Positions 1 through 6,412 of a stretch of DNA of 18,021 nt are shown one piece after another. The stretch lies in the NCBI GenBank assembly GCA_905215445.1, contig CAJMPZ010000046.1:1-18021 (forward strand), written 5' to 3'. The notes under the pieces are model-generated. The model saw only the letters and a program-made list of their open reading frames with translations, ran no database searches and was not told the DNA's origin. The translations under genes and the position numbers were made by a program. How positions within the stretch are numbered: the stretch's first letter is position 1; each line of letters starts with the position of its first letter. This DNA is from an uncultured bacterium. Its GTDB lineage: Bacteria; Actinomycetota; Coriobacteriia; Coriobacteriales; Coriobacteriaceae.

Positions 1-17
1 TTTATATTTTTGTTCAT
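1..17 (-). CDS. 5' end of a gene leaving the window on the left (partial)
   Basis: An ATG on the minus strand at 17-15 is preceded by a strong SD (AAGGAGT, minus strand, 30-24) at good spacing. Only the first five codons (MNKNI) are inside the window. It lies 18 bases after the stop of the upstream minus-strand membrane gene, so the two are probably co-transcribed. The product cannot be named. The call rests on the SD-ATG pair only. Confidence 0.55.
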
Positions 18-35
18 GTAATCACTCCTTCTTAA

Positions 36-635
36 TTACAAATTTTTAGCATCTAATTTATTGAGGTTTTTCGCCTCGGATGCATTTAAATCCTCCAATA
101 AGAGCGTTTTTTGGCGATTATTCTCGAGAATTGTCTCCTTCCGATTATTTGCTTTTATCTTTTCGCTTTTCTCGTGCGACCGTCCGCCCATGCCAAGCAG
201 AAAGCCGATTCCAATTAGCGTGGTTATTGCAAGAGGGAGAAATGGTTTAATCACATTAATAAAGCCAAAAAAGGGCTTTACTAGGTATGAGCAGTAGCCG
301 CCGAGGTCGGGACTAAAAATAAGGGCTACAAATGCATACCCGCTGAAAATCGAACTAATAAACGAAGCGAAGATCGCCGTTACGAAGGCCAGTGCGATAA
401 TTCCTGCGGCAGATGTTGCGCCAAACAATAGGGCCGATAAGATGCCTGAAGATATATTGCCGGCCAGTCCACTTTCGTTGTAGTCGTTTGGAACGTCGGT
501 CGGGACCAGTTTTTTTCTTTCTGAATTGACATAGCCTTCGAGAGCACGGATTGCGTTTTGCTGTACAAGCACTGATTTTTCTAAATTGTAGATTGATTTG
601 ACGTAGTTTCGCAGGTCGTTCCCCTGAACTTCCAT
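36..635 (-). CDS. Small membrane protein with charged ends, unknown function
   Basis: This is a 199-residue protein that I do not recognise as any named family. The N-terminal ~55 residues are polar and helical (possible coiled coil, residues 5-42). A glycine/alanine-rich hydrophobic stretch at about 60-92 and another at about 97-110 are followed by a segment at about 131-150, giving two to four membrane spans. The C-terminal 50 residues are Lys/Glu/Asn-rich and probably coiled coil. The start is supported by an SD (AAGGAAGG, minus strand) about 5 bases upstream. The gene is markedly more AT-rich than the rest of the window, uses many A/T-ending codons, and is divergent from an XRE repressor, which suggests transferred DNA. 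A small effector or accessory membrane protein controlled by the repressor is possible but unproven. The reading frame itself is convincing. Confidence 0.75.
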   Translation of the reverse strand: MEVQGNDLRNYVKSIYNLEKSVLVQQNAIRALEGYVNSERKKLVPTDVPNDYNESGLAGNISSGILSALLFGATSAAGIIALAFVTAIFASFISSIFSGYAFVALIFSPDLGGYCSYLVKPFFGFINVIKPFLPLAITTLIGIGFLLGMGGRSHEKSEKIKANNRKETILENNRQKTLLLEDLNASEAKNLNKLDAKNL

Positions 636-652
636 ATCTGACCTTCCTTGTT

Positions 653-684
653 GTAATATATCCCAACAGTAGCATTACTATATC
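653..684. promoter_or_regulatory. Divergent promoter region with repeated TATATC boxes
   Basis: The 65-base gap between the minus-strand membrane gene and the XRE gene contains two direct TATATC boxes (657-662 and 679-684) 22 bases apart, about two helical turns. Both sit in an AT-rich context resembling -10 elements (TACTAT at 677-682 for the regulator). They are candidate operator half-sites for the neighbouring HTH protein. Evidence is limited to position and repetition. Confidence 0.3.
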
Positions 685-700
685 ACGTACGCTCTCTAGC

Positions 701-928
701 ATGGATAACAGCCAAAATGCGGGATATAGAGTGCTCGTAGGTCATAATTTAAAAAAGCTGAGAACGACCCAAGGGCTGTCGTTGCGAAAACTTGGCTATA
801 TGACCGGAATTGACTATGCGCATGTTCATTCAATCGAAACGGGCAATGCTAATCCGACAATTGGTACATTGATAAAACTTGCCGATGCATTGGACATCGA
901 CTTGAAAAGTCTATTAGACTCGAATTAG
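701..928 (+). CDS. XRE-family helix-turn-helix transcriptional regulator
   Basis: This 75-residue protein consists almost entirely of one Cro/C1-type HTH domain. The pattern LKKLRTTQGLSLRKLG, followed by a recognition helix and IETGNANPTIGTLIKLADAL, spans residues about 16-70 and is typical of single-domain XRE repressors. No second domain is present, so it would bind DNA as a dimer without a separate sensor. There is no clear SD before the ATG. With the -10-like TACTAT at 677-682 the transcript would begin close to the start codon, so a near-leaderless mRNA is possible. It is divergent from the small membrane gene and probably represses it and itself. Like that gene it is AT-richer than the following housekeeping genes. 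Confidence 0.88.
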   Translation: MDNSQNAGYRVLVGHNLKKLRTTQGLSLRKLGYMTGIDYAHVHSIETGNANPTIGTLIKLADALDIDLKSLLDSN

Positions 929-963
929 CAAGTCATTTAAAAGCCGAATGATTGATATCTGCC

Positions 964-972
964 TGCTACAAT
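964..972 (+). promoter_or_regulatory. Extended -10 promoter for the dCMP deaminase gene
   Basis: TGCTACAAT is a TGn-extended -10 element about 60 bases upstream of the deaminase ATG. No good -35 is seen at 16-18 bases, which is common with extended -10 sites. A very similar TGCTACACT occurs before the FMN riboswitch at 17237-17245. Confidence 0.45.
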
Positions 973-1032
973 GGAGCGAAATCTCCTATATAGCATCGAG
1001 CGGGGCATCACATCGACTGGGGAGGTACGCAT

Positions 1033-1557
1033 ATGTCGGGCACTCAGCATAAGATCGCTTCCGGCAAGCGCCTGGACGTCATTAGCTGGGACGAGTTCTT
1101 TATGAGCGTGGCCATCGCCGCGCAGCGCCGTAGCAAGGACCCCAACACGCAGGTGGGAGCATGCATCGCCAGCACCAACCACCGCATCCTTTCGGTGGGT
1201 TACAACGGCACGCCCTCGGCGCTCAACGACGACTTTTTCCCGTGGGGTACGAGCGATGACCCGCTGCAGGACAAGCACAACTACGTGGTCCATGCCGAGG
1301 CCAACGCCGTGCTCAACTACCGTGGCTCGCTCAAGGACCTCGAGGGTTCCACGGTCTACGTCACGCTGTTCCCGTGCCACGACTGCGCCAAGATCCTGGC
1401 GCAGGTGGGCGTGGGCGAGGTCGTCTACCTGGACAATAAGTATGCCGACACCGATGACGGCCGTATCAGCCGCCGCATTCTCGACTCCTGCGGCATCAGC
1501 TACCGCCAGGTCATCATCGATGTCCAGATTGGTACCGGGGAGCAGACTCAGCAGTAG
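1033..1557 (+). CDS. Deoxycytidylate (dCMP) deaminase / cytidine-deaminase-fold protein
   Basis: This 174-residue cytosolic protein belongs to the zinc-dependent cytidine/deoxycytidylate deaminase family. The signature is complete: HAE at residues 87-89 (zinc-binding His and catalytic Glu) and PCHDC at 114-118 (two zinc-binding Cys). Upstream are the family features SxDPNTQVGA (about 34-43) and GYNGTP (56-61). It most likely deaminates dCMP to dUMP for thymidylate synthesis. The ComEB group of competence loci is the same family, but no competence genes are nearby. The length matches bacterial dCMP deaminases. The start is supported by GGGGAGG at 1019-1025. It stands alone, with its own promoter and 170 bases before the next gene. 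Confidence 0.93.
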   Translation: MSGTQHKIASGKRLDVISWDEFFMSVAIAAQRRSKDPNTQVGACIASTNHRILSVGYNGTPSALNDDFFPWGTSDDPLQDKHNYVVHAEANAVLNYRGSLKDLEGSTVYVTLFPCHDCAKILAQVGVGEVVYLDNKYADTDDGRISRRILDSCGISYRQVIIDVQIGTGEQTQQ

Positions 1558-1567
1558 CGCGTGCCAA

Positions 1568-1579
1568 CGCCAGCTGGCG
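1568..1579. repeat. Perfect 12-bp palindrome downstream of the deaminase gene
   Basis: CGCCAGCTGGCG is self-complementary and is flanked by TGCC/GGCA, which can extend the pairing with a small bulge. It starts 11 bases after the deaminase stop. There is no T-tract, so it is not a canonical terminator; it may be a protein-binding or mRNA 3'-end structure. Confidence 0.3.
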
Positions 1580-1690
1580 GCAAAACAGCCAAAAGAGACC
1601 CGTCCCAAATTGACTGCTCGTGAAAGTCGTGTCCGCACGCATGGCTGGCGCCTAAGCGGGTACATGGCTGTAGTAACATAGCCCCTGTCC

Positions 1691-1704
1691 GCGGGCGTGC
1701 CCGC
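1691..1704. repeat. Short GC inverted repeat before the NifU-like gene
   Basis: GCGGGC-GT-GCCCGC lies directly upstream of the SD of the next gene. The loop is too short for an ideal hairpin and only TTATT follows, so it is at best a weak terminator or leader structure. Confidence 0.25.
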
Positions 1705-1727
1705 GTTATTGTGAGAAAGGAGCCCCT

Positions 1728-2006
1728 GTGGCTGTTAACGAAGAGCTGCTTAAGAAGGTTCTTGAAGAGATTCGCCCCAACCTGCAGGCCGATGGCGGCG
1801 ATATGGAGTATGTGGGCGTCGACGACGAGGGTGTTGTCAAGCTGGAGCTGCAGGGCGCCTGCGCCGGCTGCCCCATGAGCTCGCTAACCCTTTCCATGGG
1901 TATCGAGCGCATCCTGAAGGAGCATGTGCCCGGCGTTACCCGCGTTGAGCAGGTCAATGCTTCCGGCGAGGCCGAGGACCTGTACGACGAGTACGCGCCG
2001 TTCTAA
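1728..2006 (+). CDS. NifU C-terminal-like (Nfu) Fe-S cluster scaffold protein
   Basis: This 92-residue protein is a stand-alone Nfu domain. It has the typical N-terminal helix and LQADGGD motif (residues 19-25), a beta segment, and the cluster-binding CAGC at residues 45-48 (Cys45, Cys48) followed by PMSSLTL. Family members assemble or carry a [4Fe-4S] cluster between subunits and deliver it to client enzymes in the cytosol. The length fits single-domain Nfu proteins. The start is GTG at 1728 with SD AAAGGAG at 1716-1722. No other Fe-S assembly genes are in the window. The NifU N-terminal scaffold and ferredoxin domains are absent, so it is not a full NifU. Confidence 0.93.
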   Translation: MAVNEELLKKVLEEIRPNLQADGGDMEYVGVDDEGVVKLELQGACAGCPMSSLTLSMGIERILKEHVPGVTRVEQVNASGEAEDLYDEYAPF

Positions 2007-2017
2007 GATGCGAAAGC

Positions 2018-2088
2018 TGCGGACGGTACGCTCCGCATAGACGTTACGTCCAAATATGCGGCTGCGAGCGTAAGGCCCGCGGCCGCAT
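2018..2088 (+). terminator. Two weak stem-loops between the Nfu gene and lgt
   Basis: TGCGGA (2018-2023) pairs with TCCGCA (2032-2037) across an 8-base loop, and ATGCGGC (2056-2062) pairs with GCCGCAT (2082-2088), followed by TTTG. Neither has a proper U-tract, so partial termination or mRNA processing is the most that can be proposed. Confidence 0.3.
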
Positions 2089-2114
2089 TTGTATGTAGGG
2101 AGCAGGGGATCGAT

Positions 2115-2936
2115 ATGCTCAACGACCTCTACCATATGCTTGATCCCGTCGCGATCTCGGCGGGCCCCATCACCATCTACTGGTACGGCCTGGCCTATGT
2201 GGTCGGCGCCCTGCTTACGGCAGTCGTTATGTATCGCACGCAGCGTCGTTGGGGCTTCGACATTACGATCGATGACTTGACGAGCGTCGTGGTCGGCGCG
2301 GTCTTTGGCCTCATCATCGGCGCGCGCCTGTTTTACGTCGTCTTTTACGGCGATGGCTACTATTGGACCCACCCGCTCGAGATCTTTGCCACCAACGAGG
2401 GCGGCATGAGCTTCCACGGCGGCCTGGTGGGCGGCATCTTGGGCGGCATCATCGTGTGCCGCATGTATAAGCTCGACGCCTGGACCGTCGCCGACCTTGC
2501 CGTGATCGGCGCCCCGCTGGCCCTGTGCCTGGGACGCTGCGCCAACTTCGTAAACGGTGAGCTGTGGGGTAAGCCGACCGATCTGCCCTGGGGTGTGGTC
2601 TTTGGCGGCACCGCGGGCGATGTGCCACGCCATCCCTCCCAGCTCTACGAGGCGTTTCTTGAAGGCATCGTGCTCTTTTGCATCCTGCAGGTGCTCAGTC
2701 GCAAAAAACCGCTGATGCCCCAGGGTACGTTTATGGGCGTCTTTGTGATGGGCTACGGCATCGTTCGCTTTTTGATTGAGTTTGTGCGCGTGCCCGATGC
2801 GCAGCTGGGCTATCTGCTGGGCGGCGTCATCACCATGGGTCAGCTGCTGAGCCTGCCGCTCGTAATCGCGGGTCTGGCGCTCATCATCTTCGCCCGACAC
2901 CGCAACCGTCCCCAGCGCGTCTACCTGGACGCCTAA
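2115..2936 (+). CDS. lgt: Prolipoprotein diacylglyceryl transferase
   Basis: Lgt transfers the diacylglyceryl group of phosphatidylglycerol to the lipobox cysteine of prelipoproteins in the cytoplasmic membrane, the first step of lipoprotein maturation. The 273-residue product has about seven hydrophobic segments and the family motifs: IYWYGLAY (21-28), SFHGGLVGG (99-107), the signature GRCANFVNGELWG (140-152), RHPSQLYEA (172-180) and a C-terminal EFVRVPDAQLG. The HGG histidine, the signature arginine and the C-terminal arginine correspond to residues known to matter in the E. coli enzyme. The length is normal. The ATG at 2115 follows a purine-rich AGGGAGCAGGGGA. A GGGGACAGG hairpin begins 3 bases after the stop codon. 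Confidence 0.96.
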   Translation: MLNDLYHMLDPVAISAGPITIYWYGLAYVVGALLTAVVMYRTQRRWGFDITIDDLTSVVVGAVFGLIIGARLFYVVFYGDGYYWTHPLEIFATNEGGMSFHGGLVGGILGGIIVCRMYKLDAWTVADLAVIGAPLALCLGRCANFVNGELWGKPTDLPWGVVFGGTAGDVPRHPSQLYEAFLEGIVLFCILQVLSRKKPLMPQGTFMGVFVMGYGIVRFLIEFVRVPDAQLGYLLGGVITMGQLLSLPLVIAGLALIIFARHRNRPQRVYLDA

Positions 2937-2939
2937 CCA

Positions 2940-2978
2940 AGACCACCACAAAGGGGACAGGCGCCTTTGTGGTGGTCT
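2940..2978 (+). repeat. GGGGACAGG hairpin element, copy 1 (3' of lgt)
   Basis: AGACCACCACAAAGG (2940-2954) and CCTTTGTGGTGGTCT (2964-2978) form a perfect 15-bp stem with a 9-base loop, GGACAGGCG. The CAAAGGGGACAGG...CTTTG core recurs at 5263-5295 with different but still complementary outer stems. No U-tract follows, so it is not a standard terminator. Confidence 0.85.
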
Positions 2979-3000
2979 GCTGGGCAACGATGGCAGAACT

Positions 3001-3058
3001 GTAACGTTTTCCCAGATAAAACCTGCCAAAATAAACCTGTCCCTTTTTGGCGGGTTTC
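3001..3058 (-). repeat. GGGACAGG hairpin element, copy 2, inverted orientation
   Basis: Read on the minus strand, this is a 12-bp stem with one mismatch (plus-strand arms 3020-3031 and 3045-3056). The loop carries AGGGACAGGTTTA, and TTTTATCTG follows the stem. About 49 of 57 bases match the copy at 7893-7950 in the opposite orientation, including the 3' arm and the T-rich tail. On its own strand it resembles an intrinsic terminator. It lies directly before the start of the large membrane protein gene. Confidence 0.85.
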
Positions 3059-3077
3059 TAGAAAGGCTCTTTGGACT

Positions 3078-5261
3078 GTGAAGGATTCCGACCTCTCCAC
3101 AACGGCTGCGCGCGACGCTGCCCGCATCGTCTGGTTTAAGCGCTACCCCGCCAAGCAGACGCTCATCGCATTTCTGCTCGCGCTGTTGGCGACCACGGCG
3201 TTTTCCATCGATCCCGCGCCGGTCTCGAGCAACGCAGTCTTGGCGATTGACCCCAAAGCCTCGGGCATGCTGTACGTGTGCTACGAGGTGCTCCTCTCGT
3301 TTGCCGGCCATACCGACGCGGTCATGCTGCTTGCGCTTGCCTGCCTGCTCACTCTGCCGTTTCGCTACGTATTCTTTGGCCGCGGCGATGCTTGGCGTCC
3401 TTCGGTGATCCTTCCGTCGCTGTTCTTTGCCGTCTGCATGGTGTTTGGCCGCAGCTACGACCTCACCGATTCTGCCGAGATCGTACTCGGCGACAAGGCT
3501 CGGATCATCTGCGCCTGGATAGGCGGTGCGGGCTGGATGCTCTTGGCGGTCGTTGCCTTCTACCTGGCTTTTGAGTGTCTAGATTGGCTGAGCTCTCGGC
3601 GCATTCCGTTTTCCGAAGCGCACTTTGGCCGCGTATGGCGTGTGGCTCACGCCGTGCTTTCGGTCCATCCCTTTGTCGGGCCCTTCCTGGTGCTTATGGT
3701 CGCCTGGGCGCCCACGCTCATCGCTTCGCTGCCCGGCCTTTTTATGGGAGATACGGGTGCGCAGATTCGCCAGTGGTTCAACTACCCCAACGGCACGAGT
3801 GACTACCTGCGTCTGCTCAATCCCAATGTGTTGCTCAACGGACATCACCCCGTGGTGCACACGGCTATCATCGGTTCGTGCGTCCAGCTGGGGCTTTCAC
3901 TGTTCAACAGTGCCAACGCAGGTCTTGCCATCTACACCTGCGCTCAGTTCGTCATTACGGCCGCCTGCATGGCCTATTCCATCTCGTCGCTGCGCAAGCT
4001 GGGCGTGAGTCTGCCGGTCCGCGGCGTGATCTTGCTGTTCTTTGTGTTTATGCCCATGTTCTCCAACTACGCGGCCCTGCTTACCAAAGATGTGCTGTTT
4101 GCCGACGCGTTTTTGGTGCTGTTGGTGCAGGCCGTGAAGCTCGTGGCATGCGGCCTGCCCCGTCGCGATGCCAATGCCGAGCGTGCGGGCGAACAGAGGC
4201 CCGTGCTCTTTGCGCGCCATGACTGGCTGCTGCTCGCTCTGGGTGCCATGGGTTCCACGTTTCTGCGCAACGGCGGCCTGGTGTTTCCCCTGGCGGCATG
4301 CGTAATCGCGGCGGCGTTTTGCGCATGGGACGCGCATGTGGCTCGTCGCGCAGCCAAGCAGGCTGGTGCTGCGCCTTCGGGCTCCATCCCGCGTTTCCGC
4401 TGGATGGGAGTTCTTGCGGTGCTTGCACTCTGCCTTGCCTCTAATATGTACTTCACCAAGGTCTTTATGCCGGCGCACGACATTACGCCTGGTTCCAAGC
4501 GCGAAATCCTCTCGATTCCGTTCCAGCAGACGGCTCGTTTCGTCCAAAAGCACGACGGCCTCAACTCGGGTGTCAACCCTACGGTTAAGGAGGACGGCAC
4601 TATCGTGGAGGCTCCTTGCGACGGCTTGGTGACCGACGATGAGCGTGCCGTGATCGACCGTGTGCTCAAGTACGACAATCTGGGCCGCCGTTACAACCCC
4701 GACAAGTCCGACGCCGTCAAGAACTGCTTTAACGAGTACGCTTCGCAGGAGGACATCAAGGCCTATTTTGAGGTCTGGGCGCAGATGTTCAAAAAGGATC
4801 CCGAGTGCTACATCTCGGCGCTCATCAATAACTACTACGGCTACTTTTATCCGAGTGCCCGCGATGCGTGGGTCTACAGCACGGCGCGCAGTGCCGAGAT
4901 TATGGCGAAGCCCGATAACCTCAAGTACTTTGACTTCCATCCGGTCGATAGCAAGGTTGTGCGCTGGTGCGACCACCTGATCAACCTGTATCGCGTGGCG
5001 GTGCAGCGCATTCCGTTTATCTCGCTCACCATGAGCTCGGCCACCTATGTGTGGATCATGATCGCCGTGGTGGTCTATCTGCTACGCCGTCATTCGTGGC
5101 GCGGGCTGGCCATTTGGGTGCCGCTGCTGGGTGTGCTCGCCGTGTGCCTGATCGGTCCCTGCAACGGCTCGACCTACATGCGTTACCTGTATCCGGTCAT
5201 CGCCTGCATGCCCTTTGCCATCGGCGCCACCATCACCCGCAGCGACCTCCTCTGGTCCTAA
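3078..5261 (+). CDS. Large polytopic membrane protein, DUF6020 / GT-C glycosyltransferase-like
   Basis: This 727-residue protein from a GTG at 3078 has more than ten hydrophobic segments spread along its length. The first is at about residues 28-45, the last two near the C-terminus. Between about 470 and 640 lies a hydrophilic, probably extracytoplasmic domain rich in Tyr/Asp/Lys. Motifs seen are GDTGAQI (224-230), NGHHPVVHT (about 254-262) and LLTKD (about 334-338). The aspartate loop after an early helix and the TKD segment resemble GT-C fold polyprenyl-phosphate sugar transferases and the uncharacterised DUF6020 family; I infer a role in cell-surface glycan or polymer modification. The start at 3078 is chosen because AGAAAGG lies at 3060-3066 and earlier in-frame TTG codons lie inside the hairpin repeats. 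The gene is flanked on both sides by GGGACAGG elements, so its transcript probably begins and ends in them. Confidence 0.8.
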   Translation: MKDSDLSTTAARDAARIVWFKRYPAKQTLIAFLLALLATTAFSIDPAPVSSNAVLAIDPKASGMLYVCYEVLLSFAGHTDAVMLLALACLLTLPFRYVFFGRGDAWRPSVILPSLFFAVCMVFGRSYDLTDSAEIVLGDKARIICAWIGGAGWMLLAVVAFYLAFECLDWLSSRRIPFSEAHFGRVWRVAHAVLSVHPFVGPFLVLMVAWAPTLIASLPGLFMGDTGAQIRQWFNYPNGTSDYLRLLNPNVLLNGHHPVVHTAIIGSCVQLGLSLFNSANAGLAIYTCAQFVITAACMAYSISSLRKLGVSLPVRGVILLFFVFMPMFSNYAALLTKDVLFADAFLVLLVQAVKLVACGLPRRDANAERAGEQRPVLFARHDWLLLALGAMGSTFLRNGGLVFPLAACVIAAAFCAWDAHVARRAAKQAGAAPSGSIPRFRWMGVLAVLALCLASNMYFTKVFMPAHDITPGSKREILSIPFQQTARFVQKHDGLNSGVNPTVKEDGTIVEAPCDGLVTDDERAVIDRVLKYDNLGRRYNPDKSDAVKNCFNEYASQEDIKAYFEVWAQMFKKDPECYISALINNYYGYFYPSARDAWVYSTARSAEIMAKPDNLKYFDFHPVDSKVVRWCDHLINLYRVAVQRIPFISLTMSSATYVWIMIAVVVYLLRRHSWRGLAIWVPLLGVLAVCLIGPCNGSTYMRYLYPVIACMPFAIGATITRSDLLWS

Positions 5262-5262
5262 T

Positions 5263-5295
5263 TTGGTGCAAAGGGGACAGGTTACTTTGCACCAA
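5263..5295 (+). repeat. GGGGACAGG hairpin element, copy 3
   Basis: TTGGTGCAAAG (5263-5273) pairs perfectly with CTTTGCACCAA (5285-5295) around the loop GGGACAGGTTA. It starts one base after the stop of the large membrane protein gene. The core matches copy 1, but the outer stem sequence differs while keeping full complementarity. Confidence 0.85.
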
Positions 5296-5312
5296 CCCCT
5301 TGCACCAAGGGG
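5296..5312 (+). terminator. Short stem-loop in tandem with copy 3
   Basis: CCCCTT (5296-5301) and AAGGGG (5307-5312) pair around GCACC, immediately after the hairpin at 5263-5295. It repeats part of that stem (TTGCACCAA). It is a possible 3'-end structure for the upstream gene; no U-tract is present. Confidence 0.35.
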
Positions 5313-5439
5313 CTGTATCATCACGACGCCTTCATTTTGGGGTTTATCTCGCAGGCCAGTAGGTATATCATAACGACGTTTGTTTATATTGCCCGAGCAT
5401 CTGCGCTGGGCTTTAGGTCGAAACCGATAGGAGACACGT

Positions 5440-6246
5440 ATGTCCGGACACTCTAAGTGGGCCACAACCAAGCATCGTAAGGGCGCGCAGGACGCCAAGC
5501 GTTCCGCCCTCTTCTCCAAGCTGAGCCGCAACATCACCGTTGCTGCCCGTCTCGGCGGCGACCCGCTGCCCGAGAACAACGCCAGCCTCGCTGCTGCCGT
5601 TGCCAAGGCCAAGGCTCAGTCCATGCCTAAGGACAAGATCAAGTCCGCTATCGACAAGGCTTTTGGTTCGGGTGCCGATGCCGCCGTCTACGAGAACATC
5701 GTGTACGAGGGCTATGGTCCCGCCGGTGTCGCCGTCTACGTTGACTGCCTGACCGATAACCGCAACCGCACTGCCGCCGATGTCCGTTCCGCCTTCTCCC
5801 ACGCTGGTGGCAACCTGGGCACCTCCGGCTCCGTCGCCTTCCAGTTTGAGCGCAAGGGCCAGATCGTCGTCGCCAAGGAGATCCTGGACGAGAACGCCAA
5901 GAAGGAGACCATGATCGCCAACGGTGCTGCCGGTGACGAGGATGAGTTCATGATGGCAATCGCCGAGGCTGGTGGCGAGGACTACGAGGACGCCGGCGAG
6001 GAGTGGATCGTCTGGACCGCTGCTAACGACGTCATGGCTGTCTCCAAGGCACTCGAGGAGCAGGGCGTCCAGGTCAAGGGTTCCGAGACCACCATGGTTC
6101 CGACCACCCCGACCGAGGTCTCCGGTACCGACGCCAAGAAGGTTCAGCGCCTCATCGACCGTCTCGAGGAGCTCGACGACGTCCAGGATGTTTACAGCAC
6201 CATGGATATGACCGACGAGGTCATCGCTGCCCTCGAGGAGGAGTAG
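5440..6246 (+). CDS. yebC: YebC/PmpR (TACO1) family protein
   Basis: The 268-residue product opens with the diagnostic MSGHSKWATTKHRKGAQDAK and continues through the three-domain YebC fold: SxxFSKLSRNI at about 24-35, NNASLAAAVAKAKAQSMPKD at about 47-66, YEGYGPAGVAVYVDCLTDNRNRT at about 88-110, and an acidic C-terminus. Homologues were described as DNA-binding regulators. More recent work on the family links them to translation, helping ribosomes through proline-rich or otherwise difficult sequences. Length is slightly above the usual 240-250 residues because of an acidic insertion around 165-190. SD TAGGAGA (5428-5434) fixes the start. It is usually near ruvCAB; here it is alone, between a membrane protein and the AmaP cluster. 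Confidence 0.96.
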   Translation: MSGHSKWATTKHRKGAQDAKRSALFSKLSRNITVAARLGGDPLPENNASLAAAVAKAKAQSMPKDKIKSAIDKAFGSGADAAVYENIVYEGYGPAGVAVYVDCLTDNRNRTAADVRSAFSHAGGNLGTSGSVAFQFERKGQIVVAKEILDENAKKETMIANGAAGDEDEFMMAIAEAGGEDYEDAGEEWIVWTAANDVMAVSKALEEQGVQVKGSETTMVPTTPTEVSGTDAKKVQRLIDRLEELDDVQDVYSTMDMTDEVIAALEEE

Positions 6247-6251
6247 CACCC

Positions 6252-6269
6252 GCGCGGGTTAAGCCGCGC
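6252..6269 (+). repeat. Short GC hairpin after yebC
   Basis: GCGCGG (6252-6257) pairs with CCGCGC (6264-6269) around GTTAAG, directly after the yebC stop. The stem is followed by ATATCTGG rather than a U-tract, so the stronger structure at 6316-6357 is the better terminator. Confidence 0.35.
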
Positions 6270-6315
6270 ATATCTGGGCATAATGAAGCGAGCATGCAAG
6301 CCTCGTGGAATAGAT

Positions 6316-6358
6316 GAGCCGGATCCGCGTGCGTAGAGCACCGGACCCGGCTCTTTTA
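6316..6358 (+). terminator. Intrinsic terminator for yebC
   Basis: GAGCCGG pairs with CCGGCTC, continued inward by TCCG/CGGA and GTGC/GCAC with one mismatch and one bulge. A GTAGA loop closes it and TTTT (6354-6357) follows the stem. The U-tract runs straight into TATAAT (6357-6362), which could be the -10 of the following operon. Confidence 0.8.
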
Positions 6359-6362
6359 TAAT
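6357..6362 (+). promoter_or_regulatory. Consensus -10 box before the AmaP-Asp23 operon
   Basis: TATAAT overlaps the end of the yebC terminator U-tract, about 50 bases upstream of the amaP-like start. The -35 position falls inside the terminator stem and matches poorly, so the call rests on the perfect -10 and its place at the head of the operon. Confidence 0.4.
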
Positions 6363-6412
6363 GATGCGAATCGTTTTGCATTCTGTGGACCGAGACCCGA
6401 AAGGAGCGCCGC

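Noticed and set aside
2967..3077. TTG start at 2967 for the large membrane protein
   Set aside because: It lies inside the hairpin repeats with no SD. GTG at 3078 has AGAAAGG upstream and begins a natural N-terminus.
1884..3311. 475-codon minus-strand frame across lgt
   Set aside because: Antisense to lgt and the NifU-like gene, with a Gln/Ala/Asp/His-rich composition and crossing the hairpin elements. No recognisable domain.
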